DNA from: Metopolophium dirhodum
Lineage: Eukaryota; Arthropoda; Insecta; Hemiptera; Aphididae
DNA length: 64,000 nt
NCBI RefSeq assembly: GCF_019925205.1
Contig: NC_083560.1
Location: forward strand, 149,130,526-149,194,525
Direction of reading: 5' to 3'
Part shown: positions 24,501-37,749 of the stretch, piece after piece
How the letters are laid out: each line of letters starts with the position of its first letter
Position numbering within the stretch: position 1 is the stretch's first letter
Notes under the pieces: generated by a model
Seen by the model: only the letters and a program-made list of their open reading frames with translations
Databases searched by the model: none
What the model was told of the DNA's origin: nothing
Program-made: the position numbers and the translations under genes

Positions 24501-26443
24501 GTACGCAAAACTAGACTTTAGAAGTCAATAAATACGTTGATATCAACATTTTCATTGTTGGGGTACATCATTTCAAATTAAAAAAAAACATAATTTGTTG
24601 ATGAATAAGACTTCAGACAATTGCAAACACATTTATCCACTATACATAAACTAGATGATCAGAAAACTAGAATTTTGAAGTCAATAAATACGTTGGTATT
24701 AACATTTTCATTGTTGGGGTACATCATTTCAAATTAAAAAAAACACATAAGTTGTTGTTGAATAAGACTTCAGGCAATTGCAAATACATTAGTCACCTAT
24801 AGATAGATTAGTTGAACCCAAAACTAGAATTTAGAACTCAATAATTACGTTAATATTAACGTTATTCATTGTTGGGGTACGTCATTTCAAATTAAAAAAA
24901 AACATAACATGTTGATGAAGAAGACTTCAGACTATTGCAAATACATTTCTCACCTATAGATAGATTAGTTGTACGCAAAACTAGAATTTAGAAGTCAATA
25001 AATACGTTGATATTAACATATTCATTGTTGGGGTACATAATTTCAAATTAAAAAAAAACATAAATTGTTGTTGATTAAGACTTCAGACAATTGCAAATAC
25101 ATTTATCCACTATAAATTAACTAGATGTTCAAAAAACTTGAATTTAGAAGTCAATAAATACGTTGATATTAACATTTTCATTGTTGGGGTATATCATTTC
25201 AGATTAAAAAAAAACATAAATTGTTGTTGATTAAGACTTCAGACAATTGCAAATACATTTATCCACTATAAATTAACTAGATGTTCAAAAAACTAGAATT
25301 TAGAAGTCAATAAATACGTTGATATTAACATTTTCATTGTTGGGGTACATCATTTCAAATTAAAAAAAAACATAATTTGTTGACGAATAAGACTTCAGAC
25401 AATTGCAAATACATTACTCACCTATAGATCGATTAGTTGTACGCAAAACTAGAATTTAGAAGTCAATAATTACGTTAATATTAACGTCATTCATTGTTGG
25501 GGTACGTCATTTCAAATTAAAAAAAAACATAATATGTTGATGAATAAGACTTCAGACAATTGCAAACACATTTATCCACTATACATAAACTAGATGATCA
25601 GAAAACTAGAATTTTGAAGTCAATAAATACGTTGGTATTAACATTTTCATTGTTGGGGTACATCATTTCAAATTAAAAAAAACACATAAGTTGTTGTTGA
25701 ATAAGACTTCAGGCAATTGCAAATACATTAGTCACCTATAGATAGATTAGTTGAACCCAAAACTAGAATTTAGAACTCAATAATTACGTTAATATTAACG
25801 TTATTCATTGTTGGGGTACGTCATTTCAAATTAAAAAAAAACATAATATGTTGATGAATAAGACTGCAGACAATTGCAAACACATTTATCCACTATACAT
25901 AAACTAGATGATCAGAAAACTAGAATTTTGAAGTCAATTAATACGTTTGGTATTAACATTTTCATTGTTGGGGTATATCATTTCAAATTAAAAAAAAACA
26001 TAATTTGTTGACGAATAAGACTTTAGATAATTGCAAATACATTGGTCACCTATAGATAGATTAGTTGTACGCAAAACTAGAATTTAGAAGTCAATAAATA
26101 CGTTGATATTAACATTTTCATTGTTGGGGTACATCATTTCAAATTAAAAAAAAACATAAATTGTTGTTGATTAAGACTTCAGACAATTGCAAATACATTT
26201 ATCCACTATAAATTAACTAGATGTTCAAAAAACTAGACTTTAGAAGTCAATAAATACGTTGATATTAACATTTTCATTGTTGGGGTACATCATTTCAAAT
26301 TAAAAAAAAACATAATTTGTTGACGAATAAGACTTCAGACAATTGCAAATACATTGGTCACCTATAGATAGATTAGTTGAACCCAAAACTAGAATTTAGA
26401 AGTCAATAAATACGTTGATATTAACATTTTCATTGTTGGGGTA

Positions 26444-28188
26444 CATCATTTCAAATTAAAAAAAAACATAAATTGTTGTTGATTAAGACTTCAGACAATT
26501 GCAAATACATTTATCCACTATAAATTAACTAGATGTTCAAAAAACTAGAATTTAGAAGTCAATAAATACGTTGATATCAACATTTTCATTGTTGGGGTAC
26601 ATCATTTCAAATTAAAAAAAAACATAAATTGTTGTTGATTAAGACTTCAGACAATTGCAAATACATTTATCCACTATAAATTAACTAGATGTTCAAAAAA
26701 CTTGAATTTAGAAGTCAATAAATACGTTGATATTAACATTTTCATTGTTGGGGTATATCATTTCAGATTAAAAAAAAACATAAATTGTTGTTGATTAAGA
26801 CTTCAGACAATTGCAAATACATTTATCCACTATAAATTAACTAGATGTTCAAAAAACTAGAATTTAGAAGTCAATAAATACGTTGATATTAACATTTTCA
26901 TTGTTGGGGTACATCATTTCAAATTAAAAAAAAACATAATTTGTTGACGAATAAGACTTCAGACAATTGCAAATACATTACTCACCTATAGATCGATTAG
27001 TTGTACGCAAAACTAGAATTTAGAAGTCAATAATTACGTTAATATTAACGTCATTCATTGTTGGGGTACGTCATTTCAAATTAAAAAAAAACATAATATG
27101 TTGATGAATAAGACTTCAGACAATTGCAAACACATTTATCCACTATACATAAACTAGATGATCAGAAAACTAGAATTTTGAAGTCAATAAATACGTTGGT
27201 ATTAACATTTTCATTGTTGGGGTGCATCATTTCAAATTAAAAAAAAACATAAATTGTTGTTGATTAAGACTTCAGACAATTGCAAATACATTTATCCACT
27301 ATAAATTAACTAGATGTTCAAAAAACTAGAATTTAGAAGTCAATAAATACGTTGATATCAACATTTTCATTGTTGGGGTACATCATTTCAAATTAAAAAA
27401 AAACATAAATTGTTGTTGATTAAGACTTCAGACAATTGCAAATACATTTATCCACTATAAATTAACTAGATGTTCAAAAAACTTGAATTTAGAAGTCAAT
27501 AAATACGTTGATATTAACATTTTCATTGTTGGGGTATATCATTTCAGATTAAAAAAAAACATAAATTGTTGTTGATTAAGACTTCAGACAATTGCAAATA
27601 CATTTATCCACTATAAATTAACTAGATGTTCAAAAAACTAGAATTTAGAAGTCAATAAATACGTTGATATTAACATTTTCATTGTTGGGGTACATCATTT
27701 CAAATTAAAAAAAAACATAATTTGTTGACGAATAAGACTTCAGACAATTGCAAATACATTACTCACCTATAGATCGATTAGTTGTACGCAAAACTAGAAT
27801 TTAGAAGTCAATAATTACGTTAATATTAACGTCATTCATTGTTGGGGTACGTCATTTCAAATTAAAAAAAAACATAATATGTTGATGAATAAGACTTCAG
27901 ACAATTGCAAACACATTTATCCACTATACATAAACTAGATGATCAGAAAACTAGAATTTTGAAGTCAATAAATACGTTGGTATTAACATTTTCATTGTTG
28001 GGGTGCATCATTTCAAATTAAAAAAAAACATAAATTGTTGTTGATTAAGACTTCAGACAATTGCAAATACATTTATCCACTATAAATTAACTAGATGTTC
28101 AAAAAACTAGAATTTAGAAGTCAATAAATACGTTGATATCAACATTTTCATTGTTGGGGTACATCATTTCAAATTAAAAAAAAACATA
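26444..28188 (+). repeat. 5-monomer (781 bp) tandem duplication
   Basis: 26,444-27,407 matches 27,225-28,188 at offset 781. Shared are cttgaattta (26,701 and 27,482), catttcagatt, acgtcattc and ggggtgcatc (27,219 and 28,000). The copies end where the tail changes from aacataaattgttgttgatt to aacataatttgttgatgaat. It is the shortest clear tandem unit above the dimer in the window. Confidence 0.85.
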
Positions 28189-28664
28189 ATTTGTTGATGA
28201 ATAAGACTTCAGACAATTGCAAACACATTTATCCACTATACATAAACTAGATGATCAGAAAACTAGAATTTTGAAGTCAATAAATACGTTGGTATTAACA
28301 TTTTCATTGTTGGGGTACATCATTTCAAATTAAAAAAAACACATAAGTTGTTGTTGAATAAGACTTCAGGCAATTGCAAATACATTAGTCACCTATAGAT
28401 AGATTAGTTGAACCCAAAACTAGAATTTAGAACTCAATAATTACGTTAATATTAACGTTATTCATTGTTGGGGTACGTCATTTCAAATTAAAAAAAAACA
28501 TAATATGTTGATGAATAAGACTTCAGACAATTGCAAACACATTTATCCACTATACATAAACTAGATGATCAGAAAACTAGAATTTTGAAGTCAATAAATA
28601 CGTTGGTATTAACATTTTCATTGTTGGGGTACATCATTTCAAATTAAAAAAAACACATAAGTTG

Positions 28665-31600
28665 TTGTTGAATAAGACTTCAGGCAATTGCAAATACATT
28701 AGTCACCTATAGATAGATTAGTTGAACCCAAAACTAGAATTTAGAACTCAATAATTACGTTAATATTAACGTTATTCATTGTTGGGGTACGTCATTTCAA
28801 ATTAAAAAAAAACATAATATGTTGATGAATAAGACTGCAGACAATTGCAAACACATTTATCCACTATACATAAACTAGATGATCAGAAAACTAGAATTTT
28901 GAAGTCAATAAATACGTTTGGTATTAACATTTTCATTGTTGGGGTATGTCATTTCAAATTAAAAAAAAACATAATTTGTTGACGAATAAGACTTTAGATA
29001 ATTGCAAATACATTGGTCACCTATAGATAGATTAGTTGTACGCAAAACTAGAATTTAGAAGTCAATAAATACGTTGATATTAACATTTTCATTGTTGGGG
29101 TACATCATTTCAAATTAAAAAAAAACATAAATTGTTGTTGATTAAGACTTCAGACAATTGCAAATACATTTATCCACTATAAATTAACTAGATGTTCAAA
29201 AAACTAGACTTTAGAAGTCAATAAATACGTTGATATTAACATTTTCATTGTTGGGGTACATCATTTCAAATTAAAAAAAAACATAATTTGTTGACGAATA
29301 AGACTTCAGACAATTGCAAATACATTGGTCACCTATAGATAGATTAGTTGAACCCAAAACTAGAATTTAGAAGTCAATAAATACGTTGATATTAACATTT
29401 TCATTGTTGGGGTACATCATTTCAAATTAAAAAAAAACATAAATTGTTGTTGATTAAGACTTCAGACAATTGCAAATACATTTATCCACTATAAATTAAC
29501 TAGATGTTCAAAAAACTAGAATTTAGAAGTCAATAAATACGTTGATATCAACATTTTCATTGTTGGGGTACATCATTTCAAATTAAAAAAAAACATAATT
29601 TGTTGATGAATAAGACTTCAGACAATTGCAAATACATTGGTCACCTATAGATAGATTAGTTGAACCCAAAACTAGAATTTAGAACTCAATAATTACGTTA
29701 ATATTAACGTTATTCATTGTTGGGGTACGTCATTTCAAATTAAAAAAAAACATAACATGTTGATGAAGAAGACTTCAGACAATTGCAAATACATTTCTCA
29801 CCTATAGATAGATTAGTTGTACGCAAAACTAGAATTTAGAAGTCAATAAATACGTTGATATTAACATATTCATTGTTGGGGTACATAATTTCAAATTAAA
29901 AAAAAACATAAATTGTTGTTGATTAAGACTTCAGACAATTGCAAATACATTTATCCACTATAAATTAACTAGATGTTCAAAAAACTAGAATTTAGAAGTC
30001 AATAAATACGTTGATATTAACATTTTCATTGTTGGGGTACATCATTTCAAATTAAAAAAAAACATAATTTGTTGACGAATAAGACTTCAGACAATTGCAA
30101 ATACATTACTCACCTATAGATCGATTAGTTGTACGCAAAACTAGAATTTAGAAGTCAATAATTACGTTAATATTAACGTCATTCATTGTTGGGGTACGTC
30201 ATTTCAAATTAAAAAAAAACATAATATGTTGATGAATAAGACTTCAGACAATTGCAAACACATTTATCCACTATACATAAACTAGATGATCAGAAAACTA
30301 GAATTTTGAAGTCAATAAATACGTTGGTATTAACATTTTCATTGTTGGGGTACATCATTTCAAATTAAAAAAAACACATAAGTTGTTGTTGAATAAGACT
30401 TCAGGCAATTGCAAATACATTAGTCACCTATAGATAGATTAGTTGAACCCAAAACTAGAATTTAGAACTCAATAATTACGTTAATATTAACGTTATTCAT
30501 TGTTGGGGTACGTCATTTCAAATTAAAAAAAAACATAATATGTTGATGAATAAGACTGCAGACAATTGCAAACACATTTATCCACTATACATAAACTAGA
30601 TGATCAGAAAACTAGAATTTTGAAGTCAATAAATACGTTTGGTATTAACATTTTCATTGTTGGGGTATATCATTTCAAATTAAAAAAAAACATAATTTGT
30701 TGACGAATAAGACTTTAGATAATTGCAAATACATTGGTCACCTATAGATAGATTAGTTGTACGCAAAACTAGAATTTAGAAGTCAATAAATACGTTGATA
30801 TTAACATTTTCATTGTTGGGGTACATCATTTCAAATTAAAAAAAAACATAAATTGTTGTTGATTAAGACTTCAGACAATTGCAAATACATTTATCCACTA
30901 TAAATTAACTAGATGTTCAAAAAACTAGACTTTAGAAGTCAATAAATACGTTGATATTAACATTTTCATTGTTGGGGTACATCATTTCAAATTAAAAAAA
31001 AACATAATTTGTTGACGAATAAGACTTCAGACAATTGCAAATACATTGGTTACCTATAGATAGATTAGTTGAACCCAAAACTAGAATTTAGAAGTCAATA
31101 AATACGTTGATATTAACATTTTCATTGTTGGGGTACATCATTTCAAATTAAAAAAAAACATAAATTGTTGTTGATTAAGACTTCAGACAATTGCAAATAC
31201 ATTTATCCACTATAAATTAACTAGATGTTCAAAAAACTAGAATTTAGAAGTCAATAAATACGTTGATATCAACATTTTCATTGTTGGGGTACATCATTTC
31301 AAATTAAAAAAAAACATAAATTGTTGTTGATTAAGACTTCAGACAATTGCAAATACATTTATCCACTATAAATTAACTAGATGTTCAAAAAACTTGAATT
31401 TAGAAGTCAATAAATACGTTGATATTAACATTTTCATTGTTGGGGTATATCATTTCAGATTAAAAAAAAACATAAATTGTTGTTGAATAAGACTTCAGGC
31501 AATTGCAAATACATTAGTCACCTATAGATAGATTAGTTGAACCCAAAACTAGAATTTAGAACTCAATAATTACGTTAATATTAACGTTATTCATTGTTGG

Positions 31601-34294
31601 GGTACGTCATTTCAAATTAAAAAAAAACATAATATGTTGATGAATAAGACTGCAGACAATTGCAAACACATTTATCCACTATACATAAACTAGATGATCA
31701 GAAAACTAGAATTTTGAAGTCAATAAATACGTTTGGTATTAACATTTTCATTGTTGGGGTATGTCATTTCAAATTAAAAAAAAACATAATTTGTTGACGA
31801 ATAAGACTTTAGATAATTGCAAATACATTGGTCACCTATAGATAGATTAGTTGTACGCAAAACTAGAATTTAGAAGTCAATAAATACGTTGATATTAACA
31901 TTTTCATTGTTGGGGTACATCATTTCAAATTAAAAAAAAACATAAATTGTTGTTGATTAAGACTTCAGACAATTGCAAATACATTTATCCACTATAAATT
32001 AACTAGATGTTCAAAAAACTAGACTTTAGAAGTCAATAAATACGTTGATATTAACATTTTCATTGTTGGGGTACATCATTTCAAATTAAAAAAAAACATA
32101 ATTTGTTGACGAATAAGACTTCAGACAATTGCAAATACATTGGTCACCTATAGATAGATTAGTTGAACCCAAAACTAGAATTTAGAAGTCAATAAATACG
32201 TTGATATTAACATTTTCATTGTTGGGGTACATCATTTCAAATTAAAAAAAAACATAAATTGTTGTTGATTAAGACTTCAGACAATTGCAAATACATTTAT
32301 CCACTATAAATTAACTAGATGTTCAAAAAACTAGAATTTAGAAGTCAATAAATACGTTGATATCAACATTTTCATTGTTGGGGTACATCATTTCAAATTA
32401 AAAAAAAACATAATTTGTTGATGAATAAGACTTCAGACAATTGCAAATACATTGGTCACCTATAGATAGATTAGTTGAACCCAAAACTAGAATTTAGAAC
32501 TCAATAATTACGTTAATATTAACGTTATTCATTGTTGGGGTACGTCATTTCAAATTAAAAAAAAACATAACATGTTGATGAAGAAGACTTCAGACAATTG
32601 CAAATACATTTCTCACCTATAGATAGATTAGTTGTACGCAAAACTAGAATTTAGAAGTCAATAAATACGTTGATATTAACATATTCATTGTTGGGGTACA
32701 TAATTTCAAATTAAAAAAAAACATAAATTGTTGTTGATTAAGACTTCAGACAATTGCAAATACATTTATCCACTATAAATTAACTAGATGTTCAAAAAAC
32801 TAGAATTTAGAAGTCAATAAATACGTTGATATTAACATTTTCATTGTTGGGGTACATCATTTCAAATTAAAAAAAAACATAATTTGTTGACGAATAAGAC
32901 TTCAGACAATTGCAAATACATTACTCACCTATAGATCGATTAGTTGTACGCAAAACTAGAATTTAGAAGTCAATAATTACGTTAATATTAACGTCATTCA
33001 TTGTTGGGGTACGTCATTTCAAATTAAAAAAAAACATAATATGTTGATGAATAAGACTTCAGACAATTGCAAACACATTTATCCACTATACATAAACTAG
33101 ATGATCAGAAAACTAGAATTTTGAAGTCAATAAATACGTTGGTATTAACATTTTCATTGTTGGGGTACATCATTTCAAATTAAAAAAAACACATAAGTTG
33201 TTGTTGAATAAGACTTCAGGCAATTGCAAATACATTAGTCACCTATAGATAGATTAGTTGAACCCAAAACTAGAATTTAGAACTCAATAATTACGTTAAT
33301 ATTAACGTTATTCATTGTTGGGGTACGTCATTTCAAATTAAAAAAAAACATAATATGTTGATGAATAAGACTGCAGACAATTGCAAACACATTTATCCAC
33401 TATACATAAACTAGATGATCAGAAAACTAGAATTTTGAAGTCAATAAATACGTTTGGTATTAACATTTTCATTGTTGGGGTATATCATTTCAAATTAAAA
33501 AAAAACATAATTTGTTGACGAATAAGACTTTAGATAATTGCAAATACATTGGTCACCTATAGATAGATTAGTTGTACGCAAAACTAGAATTTAGAAGTCA
33601 ATAAATACGTTGATATTAACATTTTCATTGTTGGGGTACATCATTTCAAATTAAAAAAAAACATAAATTGTTGTTGATTAAGACTTCAGACAATTGCAAA
33701 TACATTTATCCACTATAAATTAACTAGATGTTCAAAAAACTAGACTTTAGAAGTCAATAAATACGTTGATATTAACATTTTCATTGTTGGGGTACATCAT
33801 TTCAAATTAAAAAAAAACATAATTTGTTGACGAATAAGACTTCAGACAATTGCAAATACATTGGTTACCTATAGATAGATTAGTTGAACCCAAAACTAGA
33901 ATTTAGAAGTCAATAAATACGTTGATATTAACATTTTCATTGTTGGGGTACATCATTTCAAATTAAAAAAAAACATAAATTGTTGTTGATTAAGACTTCA
34001 GACAATTGCAAATACATTTATCCACTATAAATTAACTAGATGTTCAAAAAACTAGAATTTAGAAGTCAATAAATACGTTGATATCAACATTTTCATTGTT
34101 GGGGTACATCATTTCAAATTAAAAAAAAACATAAATTGTTGTTGATTAAGACTTCAGACAATTGCAAATACATTTATCCACTATAAATTAACTAGATGTT
34201 CAAAAAACTTGAATTTAGAAGTCAATAAATACGTTGATATTAACATTTTCATTGTTGGGGTATATCATTTCAGATTAAAAAAAAACATAAATTG
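28665..34294 (+). repeat. 18-monomer (2,815 bp) tandem duplication
   Basis: 28,665-31,479 and 31,480-34,294 are adjacent direct copies. Markers pair at exactly 2,815 bp: tacgtttgg (28,913 and 31,728; 30,634 and 33,449), ggggtatgtc (28,941 and 31,756), and the rare cattggttacc (31,046 and 33,861). The right boundary is the change from ttgttgaataag (at 31,480) to ttgttgattaag (at 34,295). ggttacc is found only in these two places. Confidence 0.87.
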
Positions 34295-37200
34295 TTGTTG
34301 ATTAAGACTTCAGACAATTGCAAATACATTTATCCACTATAAATTAACTAGATGTTCAAAAAACTAGAATTTAGAAGTCAATAAATACGTTGATATTAAC
34401 ATTTTCATTGTTGGGGTACATCATTTCAAATTAAAAAAAAACATAATTTGTTGACGAATAAGACTTCAGACAATTGCAAATACATTACTCACCTATAGAT
34501 CGATTAGTTGTACGCAAAACTAGAATTTAGAAGTCAATAATTACGTTAAAATTAACGTCATTCATTGTTGGGGTACGTCATTTCAAATTAAAAAAAAACA
34601 TAATATGTTGATGAAAAAGACTTCAGACAATTGCAAACACATTTATCCACTATACATAAACTAGATGATCAGAAAACTAGAATTTTGAAGTCAATAAATA
34701 CGTTGGTATTAACATTTTCATTGTTGGGGTACATCATTTCAAATTAAAAAAAAACATAAATTGTTGTTGATTAAGACTTCAGACAATTGCAAATACATTT
34801 ATCCACTATAAATTAACTAGATGTTCAAAAAACTAGAATTTAGAAGTCAATAAATACGTTGATATTAACATTTTCATTGTTGGGGTACATCATTTCAAAT
34901 TAAAAAAAACACATAAGTTGTTGTTGAATAAGACTTCAGGCAATTGCAAATACATTAGTCACCTATAGATAGATTAGTTGAACCCAAAACTAGAATTTAG
35001 AAGTCAATAAATACGTTGATATTAACATTTTCATTGTTGGGGTGCATCATTTCAAATTAAAAAAAAACATAAATTGTTGTTGATTAAGACTTCAGACAAT
35101 TGCAAATACATTTATCCACTATAAATTAACTAGATGTTCAAAAAACTAGAATTTAGAAGTCAATAAATACGTTGATATCAACATTTTCATTGTTGGGGTA
35201 CATCATTTCAAATTAAAAAAAAACATAATTTGTTGATGAATAAGACTTCAGACAATTGCAAACACATTTATCCACTATACATAAACTAGATGATCAGAAA
35301 ACTAGAATTTTGAAGTCAATAAATACGTTGGTATTAACATTTTCATTGTTGGGGTACATCATTTCAAATTAAAAAAAACACATAAGTTGTTGTTGAATAA
35401 GACTTCAGGCAATTGCAAATACATTAGTCACCTATAGATAGATTAGTTGAACCCAAAACTAGAATTTAGAACTCAATAATTACGTTAATATTAACGTTAT
35501 TCATTGTTGGGGTACGTCATTTCAAATTAAAAAAAAACATAATATGTTGATGAATAAGACTGCAGACAATTGCAAACACATTTATCCACTATACATAAAC
35601 TAGATGATCAGAAAACTAGAATTTTGAAGTCAATAAATACGTTTGGTATTAACATTTTCATTGTTGGGGTATATCATTTCAAATTAAAAAAAAACATAAT
35701 TTGTTGACGAATAAGACTTTAGATAATTGCAAATACATTGGTCACCTATAGATAGATTAGTTGTACGCAAAACTAGAATTTAGAAGTCAATAAATACGTT
35801 GATATTAACATTTTCATTGTTGGGGTACATCATTTCAAATTAAAAAAAAACATAAATTGTTGTTGATTAAGACTTCAGACAATTGCAAATACATTTATCC
35901 ACTATAAATTAACTAGATGTTCAAAAAACTAGACTTTAGAAGTCAATAAATACGTTGATATTAACATTTTCATTGTTGGGGTACATCATTTCAAATTAAA
36001 AAAAAACATAATTTGTTGACGAATAAGACTTCAGACAATTGCAAATACATTGGTCACCTATAGATAGATTAGTTGAACCCAAAACTAGAATTTAGAAGTC
36101 AATAAATACGTTGATATTAACATTTTCATTGTTGGGGTACATCATTTCAAATTAAAAAAAAACATAAATTGTTGTTGATTAAGACTTCAGACAATTGCAA
36201 ATACATTTATCCACTATAAATTAACTAGATGTTCAAAAAACTAGAATTTAGAAGTCAATAAATACGTTGATATCAACATTTTCATTGTTGGGGTACATCA
36301 TTTCAAATTAAAAAAAAACATAAATTGTTGTTGATTAAGACTTCAGACAATTGCAAATACATTTATCCACTATAAATTAACTAGATGTTCAAAAAACTTG
36401 AATTTAGAAGTCAATAAATACGTTGATATTAACATTTTCATTGTTGGGGTATATCATTTCAGATTAAAAAAAAACATAAATTGTTGTTGATTAAGACTTC
36501 AGACAATTGCAAATACATTTATCCACTATAAATTAACTAGATGTTCAAAAAACTAGAATTTAGAAGTCAATAAATACGTTGATATTAACATTTTCATTGT
36601 TGGGGTACATCATTTCAAATTAAAAAAAAACATAATTTGTTGACGAATAAGACTTCAGACAATTGCAAATACATTACTCACCTATAGATCGATTAGTTGT
36701 ACGCAAAACTAGAATTTAGAAGTCAATAATTACGTTAATATTAACGTCATTCATTGTTGGGGTACGTCATTTCAAATTAAAAAAAAACATAATATGTTGA
36801 TGAATAAGACTTCAGACAATTGCAAACACATTTATCCACTATACATAAACTAGATGATCAGAAAACTAGAATTTTGAAGTCAATAAATACGTTGGTATTA
36901 ACATTTTCATTGTTGGGGTACATCATTTCAAATTAAAAAAAAACATAAATTGTTGTTGATTAAGACTTCAGACAATTGCAAATACATTTATCCACTATAA
37001 ATTAACTAGATGTTCAAAAAACTAGAATTTAGAAGTCAATAAATACGTTGATATTAACATTTTCATTGTTGGGGTACATCATTTCAAATTAAAAAAAACA
37101 CATAAGTTGTTGTTGAATAAGACTTCAGGCAATTGCAAATACATTAGTCACCTATAGATAGATTAGTTGAACCCAAAACTAGAATTTAGAAGTCAATAAA

Positions 37201-37749
37201 TACGTTGATATTAACATTTTCATTGTTGGGGTGCATCATTTCAAATTAAAAAAAAACATAAATTGTTGTTGATTAAGACTTCAGACAATTGCAAATACAT
37301 TTATCCACTATAAATTAACTAGATGTTCAAAAAACTAGAATTTAGAAGTCAATAAATACGTTGATATCAACATTTTCATTGTTGGGGTACATCATTTCAA
37401 ATTAAAAAAAAACATAATTTGTTGATGAATAAGACTTCAGACAATTGCAAACACATTTATCCACTATACATAAACTAGATGATCAGAAAACTAGAATTTT
37501 GAAGTCAATAAATACGTTGGTATTAACATTTTCATTGTTGGGGTACATCATTTCAAATTAAAAAAAACACATAAGTTGTTGTTGAATAAGACTTCAGGCA
37601 ATTGCAAATACATTAGTCACCTATAGATAGATTAGTTGAACCCAAAACTAGAATTTAGAACTCAATAATTACGTTAATATTAACGTTATTCATTGTTGGG
37701 GTACGTCATTTCAAATTAAAAAAAAACATAATATGTTGATGAATAAGAC
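33047..37749 (+). repeat. 14-monomer (2,189 bp) segmental duplication
   Basis: 33,047-35,560 matches 35,236-37,749 at offset 2,189, overlapping itself as a tandem unit. Paired markers are tacgtttgg (33,449 and 35,638), cttgaattta (34,208 and 36,397) and ggggtgcatc (35,039 and 37,228). Private differences in the first copy are cattggttacc (33,861), acgttaaaattaac (about 34,543) and gatgaaaaagac (about 34,611). Because ggttacc is shared with 31,046 but not with the 36 kb copy, the 2,189-bp and 2,815-bp events overlapped in time, or later conversion erased the site. Confidence 0.82.
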
